37,246 nt of DNA from Opitutaceae bacterium. Lineage in GTDB: Bacteria > Verrucomicrobiota > Verrucomicrobiia > Opitutales > Opitutaceae. The DNA is taken from NCBI GenBank assembly GCA_025360455.1, contig JANYCF010000103.1:1-37246 (forward strand), in the 5' to 3' direction. Below are positions 24,137-32,053 of this stretch, piece after piece. How positions within the stretch are numbered: the first letter of the stretch is position 1; each line of letters begins with the position of its first letter. The position numbers and the translations under genes are program-made. The notes below the pieces were generated by a model, which was given only the letters and a program-made list of their open reading frames with translations, did no database searches and was not told where the DNA came from.

Positions 24137-25114
24137 TTAGCCGACCAAGGGATCCAGCCGATTCTCATATCGGATGGCGGTCGCTGCGCCATGGGCACCA
24201 CCGTGGCTCGCGGCGATAGCACCGAGAAGAAAGCCCACGAATGCGGCCAGGGAAAAGAGGGCCAGCGCGTTTGATGCTTTTTCGGCGGCTTCCCGGGCCT
24301 GCATCTCCGCCTCATTTTTTGCGGCATTCAAGTCAGCCTTGAGGCGCTCGTAGGTTGCAGTCCATTCGGTAACCGTGCGCTCGGCGTCAGCCGGGCTCAT
24401 CCCGGCAGTATCAACCAGTGCCTTGACCACCGCGGCGCGATTGTCCGCTGTGTTGGCCGGTTGCGTGGGATTGAAAAGCCGGGCCACAGCCATGCCCACC
24501 TCACGCTTCGCGCGGATCGCACCGGCTTTGGCCGCATCAGCGGGACGGCTGTCCACCGCTTCATCCGTGAAGCTCGCCAAAGCATCGGTGGATTGTTTGA
24601 GCGCGTCTTTTGCCAGGTCAGCAGCGCCGCCGGCCACGACAGCAGCCGGTTTGCCTGCGAGCGAGAGACCGCCACCGACCAGCTTCGACAAATCTCCCAG
24701 CGCCCAGCCGGCGCCCAGTGAAACAAACAACACACCGGCAACGGTGGCTACGCACCACACGGAGAAACCATGGAGCCAGCCAGTGGAACGCGCCCCGACC
24801 GGTGAAAAGCGACCAGCGACCCAACCACCAAACCAGAGGGAAAAGACAGCGCTCACGCCTTGAATGAGAATTGCACCTGTGCCGAGGTCGGCAATGGGAT
24901 TGGTGTCCGTCAACGGACTATAAATGGCAAAGCCCAAGCCCGCACCGAGCATCATGAACAATACCTGCAGGGCGACAGCCGCAGACGTGCCGGCGAAGAT
25001 TGCCCCCCAGGAAACAGTCCGGCGGGAAACCGGGATGGGATTGTCAGACAAGGGTGATAATTCGGAGGCGTAGACGGAGGAGACCTTAGGATTTAAAGTG
25101 ACTTGAGGATTCAT
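24137..25114 (-). CDS. multi-pass membrane protein of unknown function
   Basis: The protein has 325 residues from the ATG at 25114 (MNPQVTLNPKVSSVY); the frame is open to 25219, but that part overlaps the 41-aa peptide gene. N-terminal helices are VSWGAIFAGTSAAVALQVLFMMLGAGLGFAIY and AILIQGVSAVFSLWFGGWVAG, then WCVATVAGVLFVSLGAGWALG. An Ala/Lys/Glu-rich soluble middle (about 170-285) follows, ending in a last helix LFSLAAFVGFLLGAIAAS. The first segment resembles the YrzE/TIGR04086-like and CAP-associated membrane proteins seen with stress genes. A coiled-coil or amphipathic middle is likely. No function can be assigned. Confidence 0.7.
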   Translation of the reverse strand: MNPQVTLNPKVSSVYASELSPLSDNPIPVSRRTVSWGAIFAGTSAAVALQVLFMMLGAGLGFAIYSPLTDTNPIADLGTGAILIQGVSAVFSLWFGGWVAGRFSPVGARSTGWLHGFSVWCVATVAGVLFVSLGAGWALGDLSKLVGGGLSLAGKPAAVVAGGAADLAKDALKQSTDALASFTDEAVDSRPADAAKAGAIRAKREVGMAVARLFNPTQPANTADNRAAVVKALVDTAGMSPADAERTVTEWTATYERLKADLNAAKNEAEMQAREAAEKASNALALFSLAAFVGFLLGAIAASHGGAHGAATAIRYENRLDPLVG

Positions 25115-25172
25115 GGAAATGAAGGAGTGGATTGATGAAGGATGAAGGAATGGTTGGCGGGCGGTGGCGGGC

Positions 25173-25298
25173 TTATTTGCCCAGAAGTTTTGCGACGATG
25201 AAAATGAGGACGGCGCCACCGAGGCCGCCGCCGAAAAGGAGATAGATCATGGAATAGCCAGCGGCGGCGAGGGGGAGGGCGAGGAGAGCGAGGTTCAT
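25173..25298 (-). CDS. 41-aa hydrophobic peptide, paralogue 2
   Basis: The frame reads MNLALLALPLAAAGYSMIYL, FGGGLGGAVL, IFIVAKLLGK. It matches paralogue 1 (20307-20435) along its whole length with mostly conservative changes. It sits 17 bases downstream of the YciE gene and about 58 bases upstream of the membrane protein start, so it is part of that operon. A small inner-membrane peptide is likely; no named family is recognised. Confidence 0.75.
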   Translation of the reverse strand: MNLALLALPLAAAGYSMIYLLFGGGLGGAVLIFIVAKLLGK

Positions 25299-25315
25299 AA
25301 TTTTAGGAATGTTGA

Positions 25316-25846
25316 TTAACGTTTGGATTTCTTTGTGACAGAATTGGGAACGTCGGATGACAGGGCGTTCGCGTTGACGCTCACGGAAATTTTCGTGAGC
25401 GCCTGATTGGTGTCGCCTTCTTCGGAGAGGGTGGTCTGCAGCAGCTTGGCCACTTCGTTTTCCTTGAGAGCGAGGGCGAAGGCCCGGGCGGTTCCATATC
25501 CGGCCATCTCGTAGTGCTCCACGCGCTGGGCTGCGCCAATCAGGGCCGCATCACGCACCGCCGCCGGTCCCTTGGTCTCGATGGCTTCAGCGCCTTCCTT
25601 GACCAAGCCAAGCATGGCGTGGCACGTCTTGCCCCGGGGAGGGCAGCCGAGGATTCTCAGCGCCTTCGCCAATCTCTTCACATGCTCGCGGGTTTGACCG
25701 AGATGACGGCTGAAGCCCGCTTTCAATTCCGGATGATTCGCGGCCTTGGCCATTTTTGGCAGCGCTTTCACCAGCTGATTTTCGGCAAAGAACAGATCTT
25801 TGATTTCATTGATGAGCAGATCGTGGAGGGTGGGAATGGCGGACAT
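25316..25846 (-). CDS. YciE/DUF892 ferritin-like protein
   Basis: The protein has 176 residues from the ATG at 25846 (MSAIPTLHDLLINEIKDLFFAENQLVKALPKMAKAANHPELKAGFSRHLGQTREHV). The E...H-rich four-helix pattern is that of DUF892/YciE proteins: DLFFAENQL, HLGQTREHVKRL, AALIGAAQRVEHYEMAGYGTARAFA, LSEEGDTNQALTKI. These fold like ferritins and bind a di-metal site; they are induced by osmotic or desiccation stress. The tail is basic (SVTKKSKR). It is the first gene of a minus-strand operon with the 41-aa peptide, membrane protein, Cys-rich mini-protein and GH13 enzyme. Confidence 0.92.
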   Translation of the reverse strand: MSAIPTLHDLLINEIKDLFFAENQLVKALPKMAKAANHPELKAGFSRHLGQTREHVKRLAKALRILGCPPRGKTCHAMLGLVKEGAEAIETKGPAAVRDAALIGAAQRVEHYEMAGYGTARAFALALKENEVAKLLQTTLSEEGDTNQALTKISVSVNANALSSDVPNSVTKKSKR

Positions 25847-26048
25847 TGTGAGGATGGGATTCAGGGTTGTTGGGTGATGAAGGGGGAACCGGAATGGCTC
25901 CTCCCAATCTTGAGAGACCACTATGAACTAAAAATCCCGCGCACGATATAGGGTGAAAAGCGTAACACCGATCGACCAGGTGTTGTGCGCACGGCGCTAC
26001 AGCAACCGCTCACCTTGTATAATGGTGCAGAATCGATAGGCTGAAGGT

Positions 26049-26561
26049 GTGAGCAAAGCTTTCACCAAAGAAGACGATCGAGGCCAACCGCCGGCCTTGG
26101 CGCGCCTGCAATCGCCCTTGCGATCAGGCGAGAAAAATTATGTGACTCCGGCGGGCGCACGAAAACTGCGTGAGGAGTGGGATCAATTATTCTTGGTGAA
26201 GCGCCCGTCTCTCCTGGCGGTTGCGCAAAAGGATGATGAGGCCAAGCGTCAGCTTGCGCTGCTGGATCAGCGCCTCGCGTATCTGGAAGAAAGTTTGCGG
26301 ACTGCCGAAGTTCTGGCGTTGCCGGTGGGGGAGGAGAACCGCGTACGTTTTGGCGCCAGTGTAACCGTTAGGGAGAATACCGGTGGGACGACCACCTATC
26401 GCTTGGTGGGAGTCGACGAAACAGATCTCGCTCGCAACTGGGTAAGTTGGCAATCGCCAGTAGCGCGCGCACTGCTTAACCGGCAGCTGGGCGAACGTGT
26501 GACGTTTACGTTTCCTGCCGGAAAGACGGAGCTGGAAATTACGAAGATCGAATACGCGTAA
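26049..26561 (+). CDS. GreA/GreB-family transcription elongation factor-like protein
   Basis: The protein has 170 residues with a GTG start (GTGAGCAAAGC). The N-terminal coiled-coil part reads YVTPAGARKLREEWDQLFLVKRPSLLAVAQKDDEAKRQLALLDQRLAYLEESLRTAEVL. The FKBP-like C-domain reads VRFGASVTVRENTGGTTTYRLVGVDETD...WVSWQSPVARALLNRQLGERVTFTFPAGKTELEITKIEY. This is the Gre layout and length. The canonical acidic tip is only partly preserved (AQKDDEAKR), so RNA-cleavage stimulation is uncertain. A TATAAT (26018-26023) lies about 25 bases upstream. It is co-oriented with the ligase gene. Confidence 0.85.
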   Translation: MSKAFTKEDDRGQPPALARLQSPLRSGEKNYVTPAGARKLREEWDQLFLVKRPSLLAVAQKDDEAKRQLALLDQRLAYLEESLRTAEVLALPVGEENRVRFGASVTVRENTGGTTTYRLVGVDETDLARNWVSWQSPVARALLNRQLGERVTFTFPAGKTELEITKIEYA

Positions 26562-26677
26562 GCCGGTGGCAGAGGACATGTGTGAACCACAACCTGTGCG
26601 AGGTGTCTTCAGTTAATGCGGTCCTTTCTGGCGATTTTCCCGGATTTCCGCAACGCGGTCCTTCTTCAATCAGCAAC

Positions 26678-27685
26678 ATGAAACTCTCCCGCCTCAAGCG
26701 TACGCCCGCCGACTACATCGAACCGATGAAGGCATTGGGCATGACGCAGGTTCCGACCGGCCAGTGGCATTGCGAAATAAAATTCGACGGTTATCGCGCC
26801 GTTGCCGTTCTGAACGGTGGGCGCGTGGAGCTGTGGTCCCGCACGCACAAGCCGATGGGTCCGGATTATCCGGAAATTGTGCGGGCGTTGGCGGCGGTCA
26901 AATGCCGGAGCGCGGTGCTGGATGGTGAAGTGGTCGCACTCGATGCCCAGGGCCGCTCCCGGTTTCAACTTTTGCAGGGCCGTGATCTCGAGGAGGGCGA
27001 ACGCCCGGTGATCGCGTATTATGTTTTTGACCTGATGCAGCACAACGGACGCGACGTGACGGGGTGGCCGATCGAGGAACGGAAAAAACTGCTGGCATCC
27101 CTCTTGGGCAAACCCAAACGACCCGTGCAGTTGTCCGCCACGTTCGACGTTGAACCGGCCGACCTGATGCAGGCCGTGTGTCAACAGGGGCTGGAAGGCA
27201 TCATCGCCAAACGCCCGCAGTCAATCTACGAGACCGGTCGCCGGAGCGGAGCATGGGTGAAATGCAAATGGCTGGGTGAGCAGGAATTCGTCATCGGGGG
27301 ATTTACTCCTCCGCAAAACAGCCGCCAGCATTTCGGTGCCCTGCTGATCGGATATTTTCAGGCCAAGAAATTCATGTATGCGGGCAAGGTGGGAACCGGT
27401 TTCAATCGGGCGCTGCTGGAATCATTACACGCGATATTTCTGAAGCGGGTCAGGACGAGTTGTCCCTTCGCGAATCTTCCGATGGTGGCGCGCCGGCGTT
27501 TTGGCACGGGCATGAACGCGGCCGAAATGAAGAAAGTTACGTGGCTCCGCCCCGATCTTGTCGCCCAAATTCGCTTTGCGGAATGGACCCGCGACGGCCT
27601 GCTGCGGCAACCGGTTTTCCTGGGCCTCAGAGAGGATAAACGCGCGGCGGACGTGCGGCGTGAAGCCAGCCCCGCGACGGCTTAA
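26678..27685 (+). CDS. ATP-dependent DNA ligase, LigD-ligase type (NHEJ)
   Basis: The protein has 335 residues from MKLSRLKRTPADYIEPMKAL. The nucleotidyltransferase motifs are complete: motif I EIKFDGYRAVAV (adenylated Lys), motif III LDGEVVALD, motif IV GLEGIIAKR, motif V WVKCK. An OB-fold follows (FVIGGFTPPQNSRQHFGALLIGYF). This is the ligase module that is usually the C-terminal part of LigD, here a stand-alone gene. Its stop overlaps the stop of the convergent POL-PE gene by 4 bases. It acts with Ku in non-homologous end joining. An in-frame extension to 26582 lacks resemblance and was dropped. Confidence 0.93.
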   Translation: MKLSRLKRTPADYIEPMKALGMTQVPTGQWHCEIKFDGYRAVAVLNGGRVELWSRTHKPMGPDYPEIVRALAAVKCRSAVLDGEVVALDAQGRSRFQLLQGRDLEEGERPVIAYYVFDLMQHNGRDVTGWPIEERKKLLASLLGKPKRPVQLSATFDVEPADLMQAVCQQGLEGIIAKRPQSIYETGRRSGAWVKCKWLGEQEFVIGGFTPPQNSRQHFGALLIGYFQAKKFMYAGKVGTGFNRALLESLHAIFLKRVRTSCPFANLPMVARRRFGTGMNAAEMKKVTWLRPDLVAQIRFAEWTRDGLLRQPVFLGLREDKRAADVRREASPATA

Positions 27686-29175
27686 TGCGATCGCCAGACC
27701 TTCTTGCTGCCTTTCCCTGCGGCTATTTGCGCCATGGTCCGTTTTGTCAGCGCGGATTGATCATCCCGTCTGACCGAAATTGGTTTGGCCGCCTGGCCCG
27801 ATTTGACGATCAGCCACATCGGTTTGCTTTCGTCGGTCTTGATGCGGAAAAGATGCCATTCTCCTGTGATTTTCGAACCATGAAGCATCAGTTTCAGATC
27901 ACCTTTGGCATGGTCGCCGCCGAGTAATTCATACGTGCCGATATCCCAAACCATAACCGTCCCGCCGCCGTACTGGCCTTTCGGAATGGTGCCTTCGAAC
28001 TTCAGATAATTGATCGGATGATCTTCCACTTCGAAAGCAGCGCGCTTCACGCCTGGGTCGGGTGAAAGGCCTTTGGGCACCGCCCACGATTTCAAGGTTC
28101 CTTCCATCTCCAGCCGGAAATCGTAGTGCAGCCTTGTCGCCGCATGCTTCTGGATGACGAATCGTCCTGTGCTCTGATTCGCGCGTCCCCGCCCGAGCTT
28201 TGGCTGGGGCTCAGCCGTCCGGGTGAAATCCCGTTTCGCTGCGTAGGCCTTGAGTGGCGGTGCCGGCGGCGCACTCTGCGCGGCAAAGGCCTGGGGCAAT
28301 TTTTGCTTCAGGCTGAGCACAGGTGCAAAGAGGTCGCCCTTTTTTTTCAACCGCTGGATGGCTTCGTCCGGCGAGAAGGAGAGATCTTTGGCGTGTTTGG
28401 CTTTCTTCAGTTCCGGCCAAGTCACGGGCAGCGAGATGAAAGGTTCCTCCCGTTTGGCCCGCATGGAATAGACTGACGCCGTGGTCTTCGAGGGATTGTT
28501 TTGGCTCCAATCAATCAACACCCGGTTGCGACGCCGGGATTTTTCCATGTGACTGACGACGAGATTGCCGTGCTTCTGCTCCAGAAGTTCGGCCACCGCC
28601 TTGGCGAATGACGCGGTCGCGGCATAGGTTGTCGGCGTATTCAGCGGGACATAAAGTTGAAGGCCCTTGGAGCCGGACACCTTCGGGAAAATCTGCAGCC
28701 CGAGGTCATCGGTGATATCTTTTACCAGAAAGGCCACCTGCACACAGGTGAGAATGTCGGCACCGTCGCCCGGATCCAAATCGAACACGATGTGGGTCGG
28801 TGTATCCACCTTCGGCACGCAGTGGAGAAAGGGATGGATCTCAATGCCGGCAATATTGGCGCACCACGCGAGGGCCGAGGCGTCGTTGATCAGGATGTAA
28901 TTGATCTTTCCCGGTTTGTGCCGCCGGCCGACCGCGAAAGTTTTCAACCACGGCGGCGCAAAGCGTGGCGCGTTTTTCTCATAAAAACTTTCACCGGTTA
29001 TGCCGTCTGGAAAACGAATGAGGGTCACCGGTCGGTCGCGCAAATGCGGGAGGATAAAGGGGGCTGCCGCCAAGTAATACTGGATCATCTGACCCTTGGT
29101 GAAACCCGGTTTGGGAAAGAAGACCTTGTCCACATTGGTGAAGGTCACCATCTCCCCTGATTTCTGACGGGCCAT
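27682..29175 (-). CDS. ligD: LigD polymerase plus 3'-phosphoesterase domains (NHEJ)
   Basis: The protein has 497 residues. The primase-polymerase domain (about 8-285) has VDKVFFP, the catalytic acidic residues in THIVFDLDPGDG, KVSGSKGLQLYVPL and VLIDWSQNNPSKTTASVYSMR. A linker leads to the phosphoesterase domain (about 340-465) with FVIQKHAATRLHYDFRLEM, SWAVPKG, VEDHPINYLKFEGTIPKGQYGGG and WLIVK. The order POL-PE matches the first two thirds of mycobacterial LigD (POL-PE-LIG), with the ligase module as a separate convergent gene. It probably forms an operon with the upstream ku gene (27-base gap). Confidence 0.93.
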   Translation of the reverse strand: MARQKSGEMVTFTNVDKVFFPKPGFTKGQMIQYYLAAAPFILPHLRDRPVTLIRFPDGITGESFYEKNAPRFAPPWLKTFAVGRRHKPGKINYILINDASALAWCANIAGIEIHPFLHCVPKVDTPTHIVFDLDPGDGADILTCVQVAFLVKDITDDLGLQIFPKVSGSKGLQLYVPLNTPTTYAATASFAKAVAELLEQKHGNLVVSHMEKSRRRNRVLIDWSQNNPSKTTASVYSMRAKREEPFISLPVTWPELKKAKHAKDLSFSPDEAIQRLKKKGDLFAPVLSLKQKLPQAFAAQSAPPAPPLKAYAAKRDFTRTAEPQPKLGRGRANQSTGRFVIQKHAATRLHYDFRLEMEGTLKSWAVPKGLSPDPGVKRAAFEVEDHPINYLKFEGTIPKGQYGGGTVMVWDIGTYELLGGDHAKGDLKLMLHGSKITGEWHLFRIKTDESKPMWLIVKSGQAAKPISVRRDDQSALTKRTMAQIAAGKGSKKVWRSH

Positions 29176-29202
29176 GGACGGATTGGTTGGGAAACCTCGG
29201 GA

Positions 29203-30030
29203 CTAAGCAGCTTTGGCGCGACGCTTGGCGTTCTTTGGGCGTTTGGTTTTCGGGCCCGTGGCTTCCTTCAGGCTCTGTTGCAAAACCGCGGCCAGATCGA
29301 TCACGTTGGTGGCACTTTTCGGGGCATGCTTGGTGCCGGGCAGTTCCTTTCCACCACTCTTCACCTTTTTATCGATCAGCTTCATCAGGGCGGAGCGGTA
29401 GTCGTCATTATACCGCTCCGGGTCCCACTCTTCGGTCATCTGGTTCACCAAGGTAGTGGCCATTTCGAGTTCGCGCTTACCGGTTTTCTTTTCGGCTGGT
29501 ACCGTGATGGCCGAGGGCGAGACCAATTCGTCGGCGAAGCGCATAAGTTCCAGGACCAGCAAATTGCCGTTGGCTTTCACGGCGGCGAGATGCTGGCGCG
29601 TCCGGATAATAACTTTGGAAATGCCCGCTTTGTTCGTGTCGGCCAGGACCTGACGGAGCAGACTGTAAACCCCGGCGCCCCCTTTCAGCGGTTCGAGATA
29701 GTAGGGTCGGTGAAAATAAATGGGATTGATCTGGGCCAGATCGACGAAGTCGACGATATCAATGGTGTCCGTGGCCTCGAGGTCCACGCGTTTGAAATCC
29801 TCATCCTTCAGCACGACAAATTTTTCTTTTTCATATTCATACCCCTTCACGATTTCGTTCCACGGAACCTCCTTGCCATCCACCTGTGCGACCCGCTTGT
29901 AGTTGACGGGGCTGAGGTCGCCTTTCCGCAGCAGGCGGAATTTAAGCTCCTCGGTCCGGCTGGCGTTTTGCAAGGCGACCGGAATGCTCACGAGACCGAA
30001 GGTAATGGATCCTTTCCAGATGGCGCGCAT
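29203..30030 (-). CDS. ku: Ku DNA end-binding protein (NHEJ)
   Basis: The protein has 275 residues from MRAIWKGSITFGLVSIPVALQNA, the usual bacterial Ku start; an in-frame ATG at 30054 would add 8 residues. The core beta-barrel and bridge follow (VNYKRVAQVDGKEVPWNEIVKGYEYEKEKFVVLKDEDF, IYFHRPYYLEPLKGGAGVYSLLRQVL, LMRFADELVSP). A Lys/Arg-rich tail (KRPKNAKRRAKAA) closes the protein, as in Ku proteins that bind DNA and recruit LigD. Ku homodimers load onto double-strand ends. It is the first gene of the ku-ligD pair. Confidence 0.95.
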   Translation of the reverse strand: MRAIWKGSITFGLVSIPVALQNASRTEELKFRLLRKGDLSPVNYKRVAQVDGKEVPWNEIVKGYEYEKEKFVVLKDEDFKRVDLEATDTIDIVDFVDLAQINPIYFHRPYYLEPLKGGAGVYSLLRQVLADTNKAGISKVIIRTRQHLAAVKANGNLLVLELMRFADELVSPSAITVPAEKKTGKRELEMATTLVNQMTEEWDPERYNDDYRSALMKLIDKKVKSGGKELPGTKHAPKSATNVIDLAAVLQQSLKEATGPKTKRPKNAKRRAKAA

Positions 30031-30502
30031 AGATAATAGGAAGTTATTCGGCATTGATGGCTTTAACCAGCTGAAGGCACGAGCACCTCGTGGTCAGGCT
30101 GCCTCGGGGGAAAAATGGAAAAATGGAAATGGAATAATACAAGCGCCCGACGGACGCGGATCATTGCCTGACTGACTTGAAGACGGGGAGGGGAGGTTCT
30201 GGGCCGTCTTTCTCCAGATGGGAGAGCGATACCCGTGAGGCCGCTCACCTCTTAGCCAGACAATGTTAGTCCGCGAGGAAGTTTCATCATAACTCGGTTC
30301 AGTCGCAGCTGCAGGATGAGGGAAACGCAGTAAACTCATGATGGCATCACTATAGCCTAACGGTTCCTGGCTGCCATCGGGTAAAGTACTACCGCCTCAC
30401 CCCCCGTCCAAGGATGCCGTGAACACTTCCACGTCAGAGCTGTCACGGGTACGCTTGGCACGTCAGCAATTAACAAAAATAACAACTGCTGCATCATTTA
30501 AC
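30031..30502. other. intergenic region between divergent ku and DUF72 genes
   Basis: No convincing coding frame or motif is seen. A minus-strand frame reading LRFPHPAAATEPSYDET has no family resemblance. Promoters for both divergent genes must lie here but no clear -35/-10 pair stands out. Confidence 0.5.
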
Positions 30503-31516
30503 ATGGCTGTCCGCATTGGCATCTCCGGATGGACTTATGCGCCTTGGCGCGGCACTTTCTTCCCACGCGAAATTCGCCAGCGGGAAGCACTTTCTTACGC
30601 CGCCACTCAGGTTGCCTCCATCGAGATCAACGGCACGTTCTATTCTCTGCACAAAGCTTCAAGCTGGGCGTCATGGTACGAGCGCACGCCGAAGGACTTT
30701 GTCTTTTCGGTCAAGGCGCCGCGTTTTGTCACGCATATTTGCCGTCTGAAGAATGCCACGGTGCCGGTGGCGAATTTCTTTGCCTCAGGTGTGCTGCGCC
30801 TGCGGGAAAAACTTGGCCCGATCCTCTGGCAGATTCCGCCCAGCCTGGCCTATGACGCCCAGGTGCTCGAAGAATTCCTCGGAACGTTGCCACATGACAC
30901 TACCCAGGCACTCGCCCTCGCCCGGCAGCATGACGGCAATGTTCCCGAACCATGGCTAAAGTCAGATCGGACGCGACGGCTGCGTCATGCATTGGAAGTT
31001 CGCCACCTTTCGTTCGCCAACCCGGAATTCATCGCCCTGTTGCGTCGTCACGGGGTGGCGCTGGTGGTGGCTGATACCGCGGGCAAATGGCCGTTCATGG
31101 AAGATCTCACGGCGGATTTTGTCTATGTGCGCCTGCACGGCGACGAGGTGCTGTATGCCAGCGGTTACTCCGACACTGCCCTGCATCATTGGGCGGCAAA
31201 GATCCGCTCCTGGCGAACCGGAGCTAATCCCGACGGGGCGAAGCTGACGGCTAAAGCCGGACCACCTCGAAAATCCGGCCGCGATGTATTTGTTTATTTC
31301 GACAATGACGTGAAAGTCCGCGCCCCCTACGATGCTATGATGCTCGCCTACCTGCTGGGCGAGGGGCCGAAACCGGACGAACCGCCGTCGCCGGCGTTCA
31401 TCAAGGAACAACCGCGCCTTAAGTGGCCGGCCTTACCGCCGCGCCGCCCCCGGAAACAAAAGCAGAATACAACGGCCCAGCTGCCAACAACGGATCAGTC
31501 GGATCGTCCTTCGTGA
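30503..31516 (+). CDS. DUF72 family protein
   Basis: The protein has 337 residues from MAVRIGISGWTYAPWRGTFFP, the typical DUF72 (YecE-like) start. Family features are SIEINGTFYSLHKASSWASWYERTPKDFVFSVKAPRFVTH, LGPILWQIPPSL, ALEVRHLSF, and the C-terminal VYVRLHGDEVLYASGYSD, VFVYFDNDVKVRAPYDAMML. DUF72 adopts a TIM-barrel fold; its role is unknown. The C-terminal ~45 residues are Pro/Lys-rich and extend beyond the usual domain. Confidence 0.92.
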   Translation: MAVRIGISGWTYAPWRGTFFPREIRQREALSYAATQVASIEINGTFYSLHKASSWASWYERTPKDFVFSVKAPRFVTHICRLKNATVPVANFFASGVLRLREKLGPILWQIPPSLAYDAQVLEEFLGTLPHDTTQALALARQHDGNVPEPWLKSDRTRRLRHALEVRHLSFANPEFIALLRRHGVALVVADTAGKWPFMEDLTADFVYVRLHGDEVLYASGYSDTALHHWAAKIRSWRTGANPDGAKLTAKAGPPRKSGRDVFVYFDNDVKVRAPYDAMMLAYLLGEGPKPDEPPSPAFIKEQPRLKWPALPPRRPRKQKQNTTAQLPTTDQSDRPS

Positions 31517-31631
31517 ATAGCGGCACCATTCCTTTTTCCGGCTATAATCATCGAATAATCCCCCTTGCGCAATTGTCCGAATGAATGAACTTCCAGCACT
31601 TTTAGCCCCACCATTTTCCTACCTCCATACT

Positions 31632-31802
31632 ATGAAACTACTGCTTGTTGAAGATCACGACAGGATGGCAAAAATTTTATGTGATTTATTGCAGATGAAA
31701 TATGGCCATGAGGTCGAACATGCTCCCACCGGACAAGCGGCGCTGGAGGCACTGCAGAAAAACTGGCAGGAATTAAACGCATTAAATTGGTCCAGCTTTT
31801 AA
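31632..31802 (+). pseudogene. truncated response-regulator receiver domain
   Basis: The frame starts MKLLLVEDHDRMAKILCDLLQMKYGHEVEHAPTGQAALEAL, a normal receiver beginning with the acidic pair in VEDHD. After about 44 residues it becomes KNWQELNALNWSSF and stops, before the phospho-acceptor Asp that would be expected near residue 52-55. The following 200 bases contain no continuation in any frame. This looks like a gene broken by deletion or insertion; a functional 56-aa protein is unlikely. Confidence 0.7.
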
Positions 31803-32053
31803 GGGGGTAGAAACTGAGGTCTGAACGCTTGCGTGGGGCACTCACCCGCGTGTTGAAGGGATCTGCTCCCGTGTAATATTTGTCGCCGACCGGTGCAGGC
31901 TGGACGAACTCCGGCACCTGTTCTGTCGCTCACTGGCTCCTGCATTTTGTCCCTCTGAATAATCATGCGGGATGAGCGGATTCGCTATTCTCGTGATGGA
32001 GGGGAACCCCGACCGTTTTTATGGGTTATTCATTTGAGCAATTGTTTGGGCTC

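Noticed and set aside
25920-25960. Possible stress-type element upstream of YciE (minus strand, ACCCTATAT)
   Set aside because: The first block is degenerate and no CTATNNT-like block lies at the proper distance, so it was not listed as a site.
25964-25984. Inverted repeat AACACC-N9-GGTGTT between YciE and Gre-like genes
   Set aside because: Half-sites resemble part of the 20-bp palindrome but in inverted order and spacing; too short to call alone.
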